In this document: positions 1-7,946 of the stretch, in pieces
Layout of the letters: each line of letters begins with the position of its first letter
Numbering within the stretch: position 1 is the first letter of the stretch
Assembly: GCA_944320845.1 (NCBI GenBank)
Contig: CALUJA010000012.1
Span: 30,390-94,389 of the forward strand
DNA length: 64,000 bases
Direction of reading: 5' to 3'
Source of the DNA: an uncultured Phocaeicola sp.
GTDB lineage: Bacteria; Bacteroidota; Bacteroidia; Bacteroidales; Bacteroidaceae
The notes under the pieces: generated by a model
Database searches by the model: none
Seen by the model: the letters and a program-made list of their open reading frames with translations, nothing else
Told to the model about the DNA's origin: nothing
Translations under genes and position numbers: made by a program

Positions 1-162
1 TTTCACGCTGCGTACTCTGGCCGGTTGCTCTTGTTGCTCGCCGTCTTGTGAAGTAAGCAGAAATATTTGGTTGACAAGCCCGCATTTAAGCAGGTTCGGT
101 ATAGTCGGGTCTTTCTGGCTGTCATGACAGCCGTAAAGAAAGCAGGTAATTGTTTTTTCCAT
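1..162 (-). CDS. Glycosyltransferase-like protein, N-terminal part only (runs off the left edge)
   Basis: An open frame starts with ATG at 162 and reads left without a stop to base 1, giving 54 residues that begin MEKTITCFLYGCHDSQ. The start resembles, from memory, the N-terminus of Bacteroides family 2 glycosyltransferases (MEKTITCFL..., then a segment like LLTS), but too little is present to see the catalytic DxD region. A TACCTTTG box lies 21 nt upstream on the same strand (183-190), which supports this as a real gene start with a very short leader. It is divergent from rlmN. The family call is tentative; the reading frame and start are better supported. Confidence 0.55.
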   Translation of the reverse strand, partial: MEKTITCFLYGCHDSQKDPTIPNLLKCGLVNQIFLLTSQDGEQQEQPARVRSVK

Positions 163-182
163 ATAAAATCGGTTGTGCCAAA

Positions 183-190
183 CAAAGGTA
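183..190 (-). promoter_or_regulatory. -7 promoter box of the partial left-edge gene
   Basis: On the minus strand this reads TACCTTTG, a full match to the Bacteroides -7 consensus TAnnTTTG. It would place the transcript start about 14 nt ahead of the ATG at 162. No clear -33 TTTG is visible at the usual distance. Confidence 0.6.
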
Positions 191-384
191 ACAATTCTTA
201 TGGAATAAGCGAATAAAAATAGGATTTCAGGATAAAATGTGTTTGGAAAGGCGAAAATGCTTTTTCCCGTTCAGCGGGATGCGTTTCCGGTCGGCTGCAA
301 GGTTCTCAAGGGCGGCCTAAAGTGTTATGCTGCTGAAGTCTGCATTTTCTTTTTCGATTTTAAGGCTATGTCCTATTTTTTGCC

Positions 385-392
385 TAACTTTG
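385..392 (+). promoter_or_regulatory. -7 promoter box of rlmN
   Basis: TAACTTTG matches TAnnTTTG and lies 28 nt ahead of the rlmN ATG at 420. The box sits inside the longest possible rlmN frame, which argues for the shorter start. The stretch 191-384 between the two divergent promoters holds no gene that I can see. Confidence 0.6.
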
Positions 393-419
393 TACGCTAA
401 TTGTATCAAAAGAAGCTGT

Positions 420-1475
420 ATGGCAAAGACTCCTTTATTGGGAAAGACCTTGGACGAGCTGAGAAGCCTTGTACTGGATTTGGGCATGCCAAAGTTTGCG
501 GCAACCCAGATAGCGGGATGGCTGTATGGCAAGAAGGTGGCTTCGATAGATGAAATGACCAATCTCTCGCTGAAAAGCCGCGAGCGTCTGAAGGAAAACT
601 ATGAAGTGGGAGCAAGCGCTCCGGTGGATGAAATGCGTTCGGTGGACGGGACGGTAAAGTATCTGTTCCGTACACCCGAGGGAAATTTCATCGAGTCCGT
701 ATACATCCCCGACGGAGAGCGGGCTACACTGTGTGTTTCGTCGCAGGTAGGCTGCAAGATGAACTGCAAATTCTGTATGACCGGCAAGCAGGGATATGCC
801 GCGAGTCTGAGTGCGGCGCAGATTTTGAATCAGATTTATTCAGTTCCCGAACGCGATACGCTGACGAATGTCGTGTTTATGGGAATGGGAGAACCTATGG
901 ATAATGTGGATGAGGTATTGCGTGCGCTGACTATTCTTACGGCCGATTATGGTTATGCCTGGAGTCCGAAGCGTATAACTGTTTCTACAGTGGGGATACG
1001 GAGGGGGCTTGAGCGTTTTTTGAACGAGAGTGACTGTCATCTGGCCGTCAGCCTGCATTCGCCGATTCCTGCCCAACGGCGTGAGTTGATGCCTGCGGAA
1101 AAGGCTTTTTCCATAACAGAAATGGTGGAAATGCTCCGCCGTTATGATTTCAGCAAGCAGCGGCGTCTGTCGTTCGAATATATCCTGTTCAAGGGAGTGA
1201 ACGACAGGCCTGTCTATGCAAAGGAGCTGGTCAGGCTGTTGCGCGGACTTGATTGTCGCATGAACCTTATCCGCTTTCATTCCATCCCCGGGGTAGATTT
1301 GGAAGGAACGGATATGGACACGATGATTGCCTTTCGTGATTATCTTACGGGGCATGGTCTGTTTGCTACCATCCGGGCTTCGCGCGGAGAAGATATATTT
1401 GCCGCCTGTGGCATGCTGTCGACAGCCAGGCAGCAGGCCGGAAAACAGACCGGAGAAAGTGAAACAAAAAATTAA
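420..1475 (+). CDS. rlmN: 23S rRNA (adenine-2503-C2)-methyltransferase (dual-specificity radical SAM enzyme)
   Basis: Radical SAM enzyme that methylates C2 of A2503 in 23S rRNA (and A37 in some tRNAs) in the cytoplasm. The 351-residue product carries the CxxxCxxC iron-sulfur motif as C112, C116 and C119 (GCKMNCKFC), the following GKQGY segment, GMGEPM, and the C-terminal catalytic cysteine in FAACGMLS that carries the methyl intermediate. The start at 420 (MAKTPLLGK) is chosen because it matches family length; an in-frame ATG at 327 would add 31 residues and place the -7 promoter box inside the gene. The DUF4837 lipoprotein gene follows 13 nt downstream, so the two are probably co-transcribed. 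No key residue is missing. Confidence 0.95.
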   Translation: MAKTPLLGKTLDELRSLVLDLGMPKFAATQIAGWLYGKKVASIDEMTNLSLKSRERLKENYEVGASAPVDEMRSVDGTVKYLFRTPEGNFIESVYIPDGERATLCVSSQVGCKMNCKFCMTGKQGYAASLSAAQILNQIYSVPERDTLTNVVFMGMGEPMDNVDEVLRALTILTADYGYAWSPKRITVSTVGIRRGLERFLNESDCHLAVSLHSPIPAQRRELMPAEKAFSITEMVEMLRRYDFSKQRRLSFEYILFKGVNDRPVYAKELVRLLRGLDCRMNLIRFHSIPGVDLEGTDMDTMIAFRDYLTGHGLFATIRASRGEDIFAACGMLSTARQQAGKQTGESETKN

Positions 1476-1488
1476 AGATAAGAAGATT

Positions 1489-2541
1489 ATGAAACGGTTG
1501 GTCTTTTATTTAGGCTTTTTGTTGGTAACATTGGTGCTCGCTTCGTGTAAGGAAGGAGGGAAGAGCATCATAACTCCTGCCGCCAGCGGACGGCCCTATG
1601 AAGTGTTGGTCGTGGCAGACGACAAGTGTTGGATGAGTCCGGACAGTGCCTTGTTCCATGTGTTGGACAGCGATGTGCCGGGATTGCCGCAGTCGGAACG
1701 TTCTTTCCGTATTTCGCGTATCCGCCCCGACTTTTTCGAACGTGGCATGCGTCTTTTCCGCAATATTATTATTGTAGATATTCAGGACATCTATACGCAG
1801 ACAAAATTCAAATATACGCGTGACTTTTATTCTTCTCCGCAGATGATTATGACAATCCAGTCGCCCAATCAGGCAGATTTTGCCGACTATGTGACAAAAA
1901 ACGGTCAGGTAATCATTGATTTCTTTACCCGTGCCGAGATGAACAGGGAGGTAGAGCAGCTGAAAAAGAAACATAGCGAGGTGATTTCAGCAAAGGTTGC
2001 CAGTATGTTTGACTGTGATGTATGGCTGCCCGTCGAGCTGAATTCATACAAGGAGGGCGATGATTTCTTCTGGACTTCCACAAACCTGAATGACATGAAT
2101 TTTGTGATGTATTCTTTCCCTTATACAGACAAGAATACTTTTACCAAGGCCTATTTCATACAAAAGCGGGATTCGGTTATGAAAATCAACCTGCCGGGCT
2201 CGAAGGAAGGCATGTATATGCAGACGGCCGACTCGGCTTTCGTAACTGTACGTAACATTGCGGTGAAGGGAGACTATGCATTCGAGGCACGTGGATTGTG
2301 GGAGATGAAAAACGACGCTATGGGCGGGCCGTTTGTTTCACACATGCGTGTAGACCGTGCAAACGGGCGTGTGGTTGTGGTCGAAGGGTTTGTCTATAAT
2401 CCCGGCAAGCTGAAGCGAGACCAGATAAGGAAGCTGAATGCCTGCCTTTATACATTGAAGCTGCCTTTTGAAAAGGAGGCGCCGGAAGTGCTGGTCGACC
2501 AGTCGGTAACAGAAGATAAGATAGAAGCAGAACAGAAGTAA
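1489..2541 (+). CDS. DUF4837 family lipoprotein
   Basis: A 350-residue exported lipoprotein of unknown function. It begins MKRLVFYLGFLLVTLVLASC, a signal peptide with a lipobox (LASC) ending at Cys20, so it is lipidated and probably held in the periplasm or outer membrane. The mature part has no catalytic motif that I recognise; the overall pattern matches the Bacteroidetes-specific DUF4837 family. The start at 1489 is chosen because the signal peptide begins there; an upstream in-frame extension to 1327 overlaps rlmN and is a shadow. It lies between rlmN (13 nt) and pdxA (7 nt), an arrangement consistent with one operon. Function is unknown. Confidence 0.8.
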   Translation: MKRLVFYLGFLLVTLVLASCKEGGKSIITPAASGRPYEVLVVADDKCWMSPDSALFHVLDSDVPGLPQSERSFRISRIRPDFFERGMRLFRNIIIVDIQDIYTQTKFKYTRDFYSSPQMIMTIQSPNQADFADYVTKNGQVIIDFFTRAEMNREVEQLKKKHSEVISAKVASMFDCDVWLPVELNSYKEGDDFFWTSTNLNDMNFVMYSFPYTDKNTFTKAYFIQKRDSVMKINLPGSKEGMYMQTADSAFVTVRNIAVKGDYAFEARGLWEMKNDAMGGPFVSHMRVDRANGRVVVVEGFVYNPGKLKRDQIRKLNACLYTLKLPFEKEAPEVLVDQSVTEDKIEAEQK

Positions 2542-2548
2542 TGAAAAT

Positions 2549-3643
2549 ATGGAAGAACGTAAGATAAAAGTGGGAATCACCCACGGAGATATAAACGGAA
2601 TCGGTTATGAAGTCATCCTGAAGGCTTTTTCAGATCCGGTGATGCTTGAGCTTTGCACACCGGTCATTTATGGTTCGCCCAAGGTGGCTGCCTATCATCG
2701 GAAGGCAATGGATCTTTCAACAAACTTCAGCATCGTGGTTTCGGCCGCGAATGCTCAGGATGGTAAGGTGAATATCGTGAACTGTATCGAGGAAGAGCTG
2801 AAGGTGGAACTGACAAAACCTACGGCCGAAGGAGGTAAAGCAGCGCTGATGGCTTTGGAAAAGGCCTTGGCTGAATATCAGGAGGGCTTGTTTGACATAC
2901 TGGTTACTGCACCGATAAATAAGCAGACCATTCAGTCGGACAGTTTTCACTTCCCTGGACACACGGAATACATTCAGGAACGGGTCGGTAACGGCAAAGA
3001 AGCATTGATGATTTTGCTTAAGGGAGATTTTCGGGTGGCATTGGTTACCGGACATATCCCTGTAAGCGAAATTGCTTCGCATATCACAAAAGAATTGGTA
3101 CAGAGAAAGCTTCAGATATTCCATCGTTCGTTGAAGCAGGATTTCGGCATTGACAATCCCCGCATTGCGGTGTTCTCTCTGAATCCTCATGCAGGCGACA
3201 ACGGTCTGTTGGGCTCTGAAGAGCAGGACATCATCATACCGGCCATGAAGGAGATGATAGCCCAGGGCATCCAGTGTTTCGGCCCTTATCCGGCAGATGG
3301 CTTTATGGGGTCGGGCAACTATACGCATTTTGACGGCATTCTGGCGATGTATCATGATCAGGGACTTGCTCCGTTCAAGGCTTTGGCTATGGACGAAGGA
3401 GTGAACTTTACGGCAGGACTGCCTATTGTCCGCACTTCTCCGGCTCACGGAACGGCTTACGACATAGCCGGTAAGGGTGTTGCTTCAGAAGACTCGTTCC
3501 GTCAGGCTGTTTATGTGGCGCTTGACATATTCCGTAACCGTTGTATAGAAAAGGAGATAAGTGCCCGTCCGCTGCGCAAGCAGTATTATGAGAAGCGTGA
3601 CGACAGCGACAAGTTGAAATTAGATAATGTAGAGGAAGAATAA
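2549..3643 (+). CDS. pdxA: 4-hydroxythreonine-4-phosphate dehydrogenase
   Basis: Oxidises 4-phosphohydroxy-L-threonine with NAD, giving the precursor that PdxJ condenses to pyridoxine phosphate (vitamin B6 synthesis, cytoplasm). The 364-residue product starts KVGITHGDINGIGYEV, typical of PdxA. The three metal-binding histidines are in place at H169 (TGHIPV), H214 (LNPHAGDNG) and H269 (MYHDQG), with the same 45 and 55 residue spacing as H166, H211 and H266 of the E. coli enzyme. SPAHGTAYDIAGKG follows near residue 300. It begins 7 nt after the lipoprotein gene. The C-terminus carries a charged tail of about 30 residues that is not part of the conserved core. Confidence 0.95.
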   Translation: MEERKIKVGITHGDINGIGYEVILKAFSDPVMLELCTPVIYGSPKVAAYHRKAMDLSTNFSIVVSAANAQDGKVNIVNCIEEELKVELTKPTAEGGKAALMALEKALAEYQEGLFDILVTAPINKQTIQSDSFHFPGHTEYIQERVGNGKEALMILLKGDFRVALVTGHIPVSEIASHITKELVQRKLQIFHRSLKQDFGIDNPRIAVFSLNPHAGDNGLLGSEEQDIIIPAMKEMIAQGIQCFGPYPADGFMGSGNYTHFDGILAMYHDQGLAPFKALAMDEGVNFTAGLPIVRTSPAHGTAYDIAGKGVASEDSFRQAVYVALDIFRNRCIEKEISARPLRKQYYEKRDDSDKLKLDNVEEE

Positions 3644-3661
3644 ATACACGATAAAATAGAA

Positions 3662-4369
3662 ATGAAGTTTGCGATAATCTCAGCAGGGGAAGGTTCAAGA
3701 CTTTCTCAGGAAGGGGTTCAGTTGCCCAAGCCTTTGGTGCAGCTGAACGGAGTGGCGATGATAGACCGCTTGATTCATATTTTTGCAGAAAACGGAGCAG
3801 AGCAGGTGGTTGTCATCATCAACAATGAAGTGCCTTTGACCAAGGAACATCTGGCGGAATTAAAGAAAACATCTGAAGTTCCGTTGGAAGTAATTGTCAA
3901 GACCACTCCCAGTTCCATGCACAGCTTTTATGAGCTGAGCGCTTACCTGAAGGATGACAAGTTTTGCCTGACCACTGTCGATACGATATTCCGTGAGGAT
4001 GAATTTTTCCGCTTCATTGAGGCATTCAAGACCTCGGACAAAGACGGGATGATGGCTGTGACGGACTATATTGACGATGAAAAGCCGCTGTATATTTCGA
4101 CCGATGAAGGATTGAACATTACAGGATTTCATGATGAGGCAACCTCACAGTGCCGGTACATTTCGGGCGGTATCTACTGTCTGACTCCAAAGGCGATTGA
4201 TACACTGGAAAAATGTATGGCAAACGGCATGTCGCGTATGCGCAACTTCCAGCGTCAGCTGGTGGCCGACGGGCTGCATCTTATGGCCTATCCGTTTTCG
4301 AAGATACTGGATGTAGACCATGCCAGCGATATTGTGAAAGCTGAGGCTTTCTTGAACAGAAAGGAATAA
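3662..4369 (+). CDS. Nucleotidyltransferase (sugar- or polyol-phosphate nucleotidylyltransferase family)
   Basis: A 235-residue enzyme of the NTP_transferase family, which joins an NTP to a phosphorylated sugar or polyol. The N-terminus FAIISAGEGSRLSQEGV followed by LPKPLVQLNG is the nucleotide-binding signature (G-x-G-S-R ... PKPL). DTIFRED near residue 105 may supply the metal-binding aspartate. It is the first gene of a packed set with an ATP-grasp enzyme, a CDP-alcohol phosphatidyltransferase and a flippase-like protein, so a CDP-activated head group is a reasonable product. In some archaea an NTP transferase for inositol phosphate is fused to a CDP-alcohol transferase; here the two activities would be separate. 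The exact substrate cannot be read from sequence. Confidence 0.8.
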   Translation: MKFAIISAGEGSRLSQEGVQLPKPLVQLNGVAMIDRLIHIFAENGAEQVVVIINNEVPLTKEHLAELKKTSEVPLEVIVKTTPSSMHSFYELSAYLKDDKFCLTTVDTIFREDEFFRFIEAFKTSDKDGMMAVTDYIDDEKPLYISTDEGLNITGFHDEATSQCRYISGGIYCLTPKAIDTLEKCMANGMSRMRNFQRQLVADGLHLMAYPFSKILDVDHASDIVKAEAFLNRKE

Positions 4370-4396
4370 TGACTAACAAAGATTGACAAAAGAAAA

Positions 4397-5263
4397 ATGT
4401 TTGTAGCAGACAAGAAGATTCGGGTGGTGGGCGTGAGCCGAGGTAATGAGTTTTCTCCGAATCATGTAGGAAATGATGCCGCCATATTCAGGATTACGGC
4501 GGAGAATTTGGAAAAGAAAGGATGTGAAGTAGTCCTTTATCCTGAGAAGGAGTTTGTAGAGCAAGGCATTGAAGCAGATTTTATATTTGATATGGCCCGT
4601 GACCGGGCTACCATCAGGCGTCTGAAAGAGCTGGAAGACCGTGGCGCGACGGTCGTCAATTCGGCATACGGCATTGACAATTGTGTGCGTAAGGCTATGA
4701 CAGAATTGCTTATTGCCAATAATGTTCCCCATCCGCGCAGTGTCATAATTCCGACCGATGGCACATTTACGCCCGATTTTTTCCCTTGCTGGATTAAGCG
4801 GGGCAATTCTCATGCAATGGTGAAAGAGGATGTGGTTTATGTGGAATGCCGGGAAGAGGCAGAATATGTATTGGCAGATTTCCGGAAACGGAATATTCCC
4901 GAGGCGGTGGTCAATGAACACTTGGTGGGCGACTTGGTGAAGTTTTACGGCGTTCAGGGCACGGATTTCTTTTATACATTTTATCCTACGGAGCAGTCGC
5001 ACAGCAAGTTCGGACTGGAGGCCATCAACGGGGAGACGAGAGGCTATCCGTTTGATGTGAAGAAGCTGCAGGCCTACAGCAACCTGGCGGCCGAAGTGCT
5101 GAATGTTCCGGTCTACGGAGGCGACTGTGTGGTTTCGGCTACGGGTGAAATCCGCATTATCGACTTTAACGACTGGCCCAGTTTTGCCCGTTGCCGTGAA
5201 GAGGCCGGGCCGAAAATTGCAGAATGTATTTATAATCGTATGGTTCAAAAATTGAAACGTTGA
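4397..5263 (+). CDS. ATP-grasp fold protein, substrate unknown
   Basis: A 288-residue soluble protein with the layout of an ATP-grasp ligase or kinase. Visible elements are an N-S-A-Y-G-I-x-N-C-V-R-K segment near residue 95 followed by LLIANNVPHPRS (the usual link to the ATP-binding region), the lysine in CWIKRG near 137, EHLVGDLVKFYGV near 175, and the terminal metal-binding segment RIIDFNDWPSF near 258. This order (K, E, D-x-N) is what the fold needs to bind Mg-ATP. It sits 27 nt after the nucleotidyltransferase and 10 nt before the CDP-alcohol transferase, so it probably modifies the same small molecule or its precursor. The acceptor is not known; RimK-like and inositol-phosphate-kinase-like roles both fit the fold. 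Confidence 0.65.
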   Translation: MFVADKKIRVVGVSRGNEFSPNHVGNDAAIFRITAENLEKKGCEVVLYPEKEFVEQGIEADFIFDMARDRATIRRLKELEDRGATVVNSAYGIDNCVRKAMTELLIANNVPHPRSVIIPTDGTFTPDFFPCWIKRGNSHAMVKEDVVYVECREEAEYVLADFRKRNIPEAVVNEHLVGDLVKFYGVQGTDFFYTFYPTEQSHSKFGLEAINGETRGYPFDVKKLQAYSNLAAEVLNVPVYGGDCVVSATGEIRIIDFNDWPSFARCREEAGPKIAECIYNRMVQKLKR

Positions 5264-5273
5264 CAAGAGAGCT

Positions 5274-6218
5274 ATGGAACAGAAAGGAATAAAAGCTTCC
5301 TTTAAGTCGATGGATACGGAAGAGTTTCTCGACATTTATTTTAACCGTCCGATAGGCTATGCATGGGCTTTGTTCTTCAAGCGTTTCGGCGTGCATCCCA
5401 ATGTGGTCACCATCTTGTCCATTGTCTTGGGTATGGCTGCGGGGGTGATGTTCTATTTCCCCGACCTGAAGCATACGCTTGCCGGCATCTTTTTGCTGAT
5501 GTGGGCGAACCATTATGACAGTTGCGACGGCCAGCTGGCCCGTCTGACGGGGAAGAAAACCCGCTGGGGACGCATGTTGGACGGCTTTGCAGGCGACCTT
5601 TGGTTCTTTACCATTTATGCGGCCATCTGTCTGCGGCTGACTTTCCAGCCTTTGCCCTTTGGCTTGGGTGCGGAGAGCGGGATGACATGGGGCATCTATA
5701 TCTGGCTTTTGGCCCTATTCTCAGGCACGGTTTGCCATAGCAAACAGTGTGCTTTGGCCGACTATTACCGGAATATTCATCTGTTCTTTCTGAAAGGGAC
5801 ATCGGGTAGCGAACTCGACAACTTCAGGCAACAGCGAGAGATTTTCCATAGCCTGCCGTGGAAACACAACTTCTGGTGGAAGGCTTTCCTCTATTTCTAC
5901 GGGAATTATACCCGTAAGCAAGAGCGGATGACACCGGCATTCCAGCGTTTTTATGCTATGGTGCAAAAAAAATATGGTACTGACATTCCGCAGGAGCTCC
6001 GCGACGAATTCCGTTCTTTGAGCCTTCCGCTGATGAAATATGCCAATATTCTGACATTCAACACCCGTGCCATCGCCCTTTACATCAGTCTGCTGATTGG
6101 CGAGCCGTGGCTTTATTTTGTTTTTGAAGTGGTGGTGATGACGGCGCTCTTTGTCTATATGCGGCGGCGTCACGAGTCCATCTGCCAGACTCTTTATCAA
6201 AAATATTCAGACCGATGA
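5274..6218 (+). CDS. CDP-alcohol phosphatidyltransferase family membrane protein
   Basis: An integral membrane enzyme (314 residues) expected to move a phospho-alcohol between CDP and an acceptor. The family motif begins at about residue 83 as DGQLAR, with eight residues to WGRML and then DGFAGD. The canonical pattern is DGxxAR-x8-G-x3-D-x3-D; here the last aspartate comes after four rather than three residues, an unusual spacing. Several hydrophobic segments flank the motif. The N-terminal region MEQKGIKASFKSMDTEEFLDIYFNRP is polar. It follows the ATP-grasp gene by 10 nt and overlaps the flippase-like gene by 4 nt (ATGA), so translation is probably coupled. A phosphoinositol-like lipid is possible, but no myo-inositol-phosphate synthase is in the window. 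Confidence 0.85.
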   Translation: MEQKGIKASFKSMDTEEFLDIYFNRPIGYAWALFFKRFGVHPNVVTILSIVLGMAAGVMFYFPDLKHTLAGIFLLMWANHYDSCDGQLARLTGKKTRWGRMLDGFAGDLWFFTIYAAICLRLTFQPLPFGLGAESGMTWGIYIWLLALFSGTVCHSKQCALADYYRNIHLFFLKGTSGSELDNFRQQREIFHSLPWKHNFWWKAFLYFYGNYTRKQERMTPAFQRFYAMVQKKYGTDIPQELRDEFRSLSLPLMKYANILTFNTRAIALYISLLIGEPWLYFVFEVVVMTALFVYMRRRHESICQTLYQKYSDR

Positions 6219-7240
6219 AAGACAAGTTTCGGAACATATTCTGGTTTTTCGGCATCTTTGCCATCGTGGTGATGCTGCTTACTTTCGATATGGATTATCA
6301 GGAGCTGTGGCAGAATCTCCGCAAGGCGGGAGTCTGGTTTCCGGCGGTCATCCTGCTGTGGATAGTGATTTATTATCTGAATGCATGGGCATGGTTTATC
6401 ATTATCCGCGACGGAAAGCATGCGAAGGTTTCTTTCTGGCGGGTGTATAAGCTGACCGTTTCCGGATTTGCCCTCAATTACGCCACGCCGGTAGGCCTGA
6501 TGGGCGGCGAGCCCTACCGCATTATGGAGCTTACTCCCTATGTGGGAGCGAGCAAGGCCACTTCTTCTGTCATACTTTATGCCATGATGCATATCTTCTC
6601 CCATTTCTTTTTCTGGCTTTCTGGCGTTGTGCTCTACATTTGTGTGGAGCCTTTGGATTGGGGGATAGGGATTATGCTTGCGGTGGTGGCGGTCTGCTGT
6701 TCGCTGGCCATTTATTTTTTTATGAAAGGATACCGCAACGGGATGGCCGTGCGCACACTCCGACTGTTGGGGCATGTGCCTTTTGTGCGGCATTGGGCGC
6801 AGCGTTTCTCCGTAGAGAAACGAGAAAGCCTGGAGCGTGTGGACGCCCAGATAGCGGAACTCCATAAGCAGCGCAAGTCTACATTCTATGCTTCATTAGG
6901 CTTGGAATTTGCCGCCCGCATTGTGGGATGCGTGGAAGTGTTCTTTATCCTGAATATCCTGACAGACCATGTAAGCTTTCTGTCGTGCATCCTGATTATG
7001 GCGTTCACTTCACTGTTTGCCAATCTGTTTTTCTTCTCGCCCATGCAGTTGGGAGCCCGTGAAGGAGGATTTGCCTTGGCGGTCGGGGGACTGGCCATAC
7101 CCAGTGCTTTCGGCATCTATACCGGACTGATTACGCGTGTCCGTGAACTGATTTGGATTGTAATCGGCGTGTTGCTGATGAAGGTAGGCAACGGCGCTGC
7201 TAAAATAAAGGACAACAATGGAAAAACTGACAGACATTAA
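6215..7240 (+). CDS. Flippase-like domain protein (lysylphosphatidylglycerol synthase TM / UPF0104 family)
   Basis: A 341-residue polytopic membrane protein with about eight hydrophobic helices, the first at residues 7-25 (FWFFGIFAIVVMLLTF). The segment SGFALNYATPVGLMGGEPYR near residue 88 and QLGAREGGFALAVGG near 275 are typical of the UPF0104 family, which includes the membrane half of MprF, thought to flip lipids. It overlaps the end of the CDP-alcohol transferase (ATGA) and the start of the HAD gene (23 nt), which ties it to the same pathway. The likely job is to move the lipid made by the neighbouring genes across the inner membrane; this is inferred from context. Confidence 0.8.
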   Translation: MKDKFRNIFWFFGIFAIVVMLLTFDMDYQELWQNLRKAGVWFPAVILLWIVIYYLNAWAWFIIIRDGKHAKVSFWRVYKLTVSGFALNYATPVGLMGGEPYRIMELTPYVGASKATSSVILYAMMHIFSHFFFWLSGVVLYICVEPLDWGIGIMLAVVAVCCSLAIYFFMKGYRNGMAVRTLRLLGHVPFVRHWAQRFSVEKRESLERVDAQIAELHKQRKSTFYASLGLEFAARIVGCVEVFFILNILTDHVSFLSCILIMAFTSLFANLFFFSPMQLGAREGGFALAVGGLAIPSAFGIYTGLITRVRELIWIVIGVLLMKVGNGAAKIKDNNGKTDRH

Positions 7241-7943
7241 AGGCGTAATCTTTGATTACGGAGGAACGATTGATACGAACAGCCGTCATTGGGCGGAGGT
7301 GTTGTGGGGGGCATACGAAGCCTTTCAGGTGCCGGTAAGCAAGCCTGACTTCCGCGAAGCATACGTTTACGGAGAGCGCACGCTTGCCCGCGTCCCTTTG
7401 GTGAAGCCTGAACATGATTTTCACGATGTGTTGCGTATCAAGACCGGGATTCAGGTCGGCTATCTGGTAGAGCAGGGAAAATTAGACAAGAACGAAGCTG
7501 AAACAAAGGCTTATGCGGTCAAGGTGGCGGATGCCTGCTACCGTTATGTGCTGGATGTGTTACAGCGTACGCGTCCGGTAGTAAAGGCTTTGTCTGAACG
7601 CTATAAATTGGTATTGGTCTCCAACTTCTATGGAAACATTCAGACCATCTTGAAGGATTTCCAGCTCTACGGGTTCTTTTCCGACATTATAGAATCGTCT
7701 GTGGTAGGAGTCCGCAAGCCAGACCCGGCCATTTATCGTTTGGGTGTGGAGGCAATGGGATATCCGGCAGAGAATGTTCTGGTTGTTGGCGATTCGTTTT
7801 CAAAAGATGTCGTGCCGGCAAAGAAGGTTGGCTGCAAGGTGGCATGGCTGAAAGGCGAGGGATGGGGAAATGAAGAGATTGACGAAACCTTGCCCGATGT
7901 GGTGATAACCGATTTGCCGCAGTTATTGTCTTGTCTGTCTTGA
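7218..7943 (+). CDS. HAD family hydrolase (phosphatase-like)
   Basis: A 241-residue haloacid dehalogenase-type hydrolase. Motif I is VIFDYGGTIDT at residue 10: the nucleophile Asp is present, but the second aspartate of the usual DxDGT is Gly, as in some other HAD subfamilies. Motif II is LVLVSNFYG, the motif III lysine is in VGVRKPDPAIY, and motif IV is VLVVGDSFSKDVVPAKKVG, so the fold is complete. A helical cap of about 90 residues separates motifs I and II. The start at 7218 lies inside the end of the flippase-like gene and has a good ribosome-binding site (AAAGGA). It probably dephosphorylates an intermediate of the pathway encoded upstream; its substrate is unknown. Confidence 0.8.
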   Translation: MEKLTDIKGVIFDYGGTIDTNSRHWAEVLWGAYEAFQVPVSKPDFREAYVYGERTLARVPLVKPEHDFHDVLRIKTGIQVGYLVEQGKLDKNEAETKAYAVKVADACYRYVLDVLQRTRPVVKALSERYKLVLVSNFYGNIQTILKDFQLYGFFSDIIESSVVGVRKPDPAIYRLGVEAMGYPAENVLVVGDSFSKDVVPAKKVGCKVAWLKGEGWGNEEIDETLPDVVITDLPQLLSCLS

Positions 7944-7946
7944 CCT

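Noticed and set aside
327-419. Longer rlmN start at 327
   Set aside because: Would add 31 hydrophobic residues not found in RlmN and would contain the promoter box TAACTTTG.
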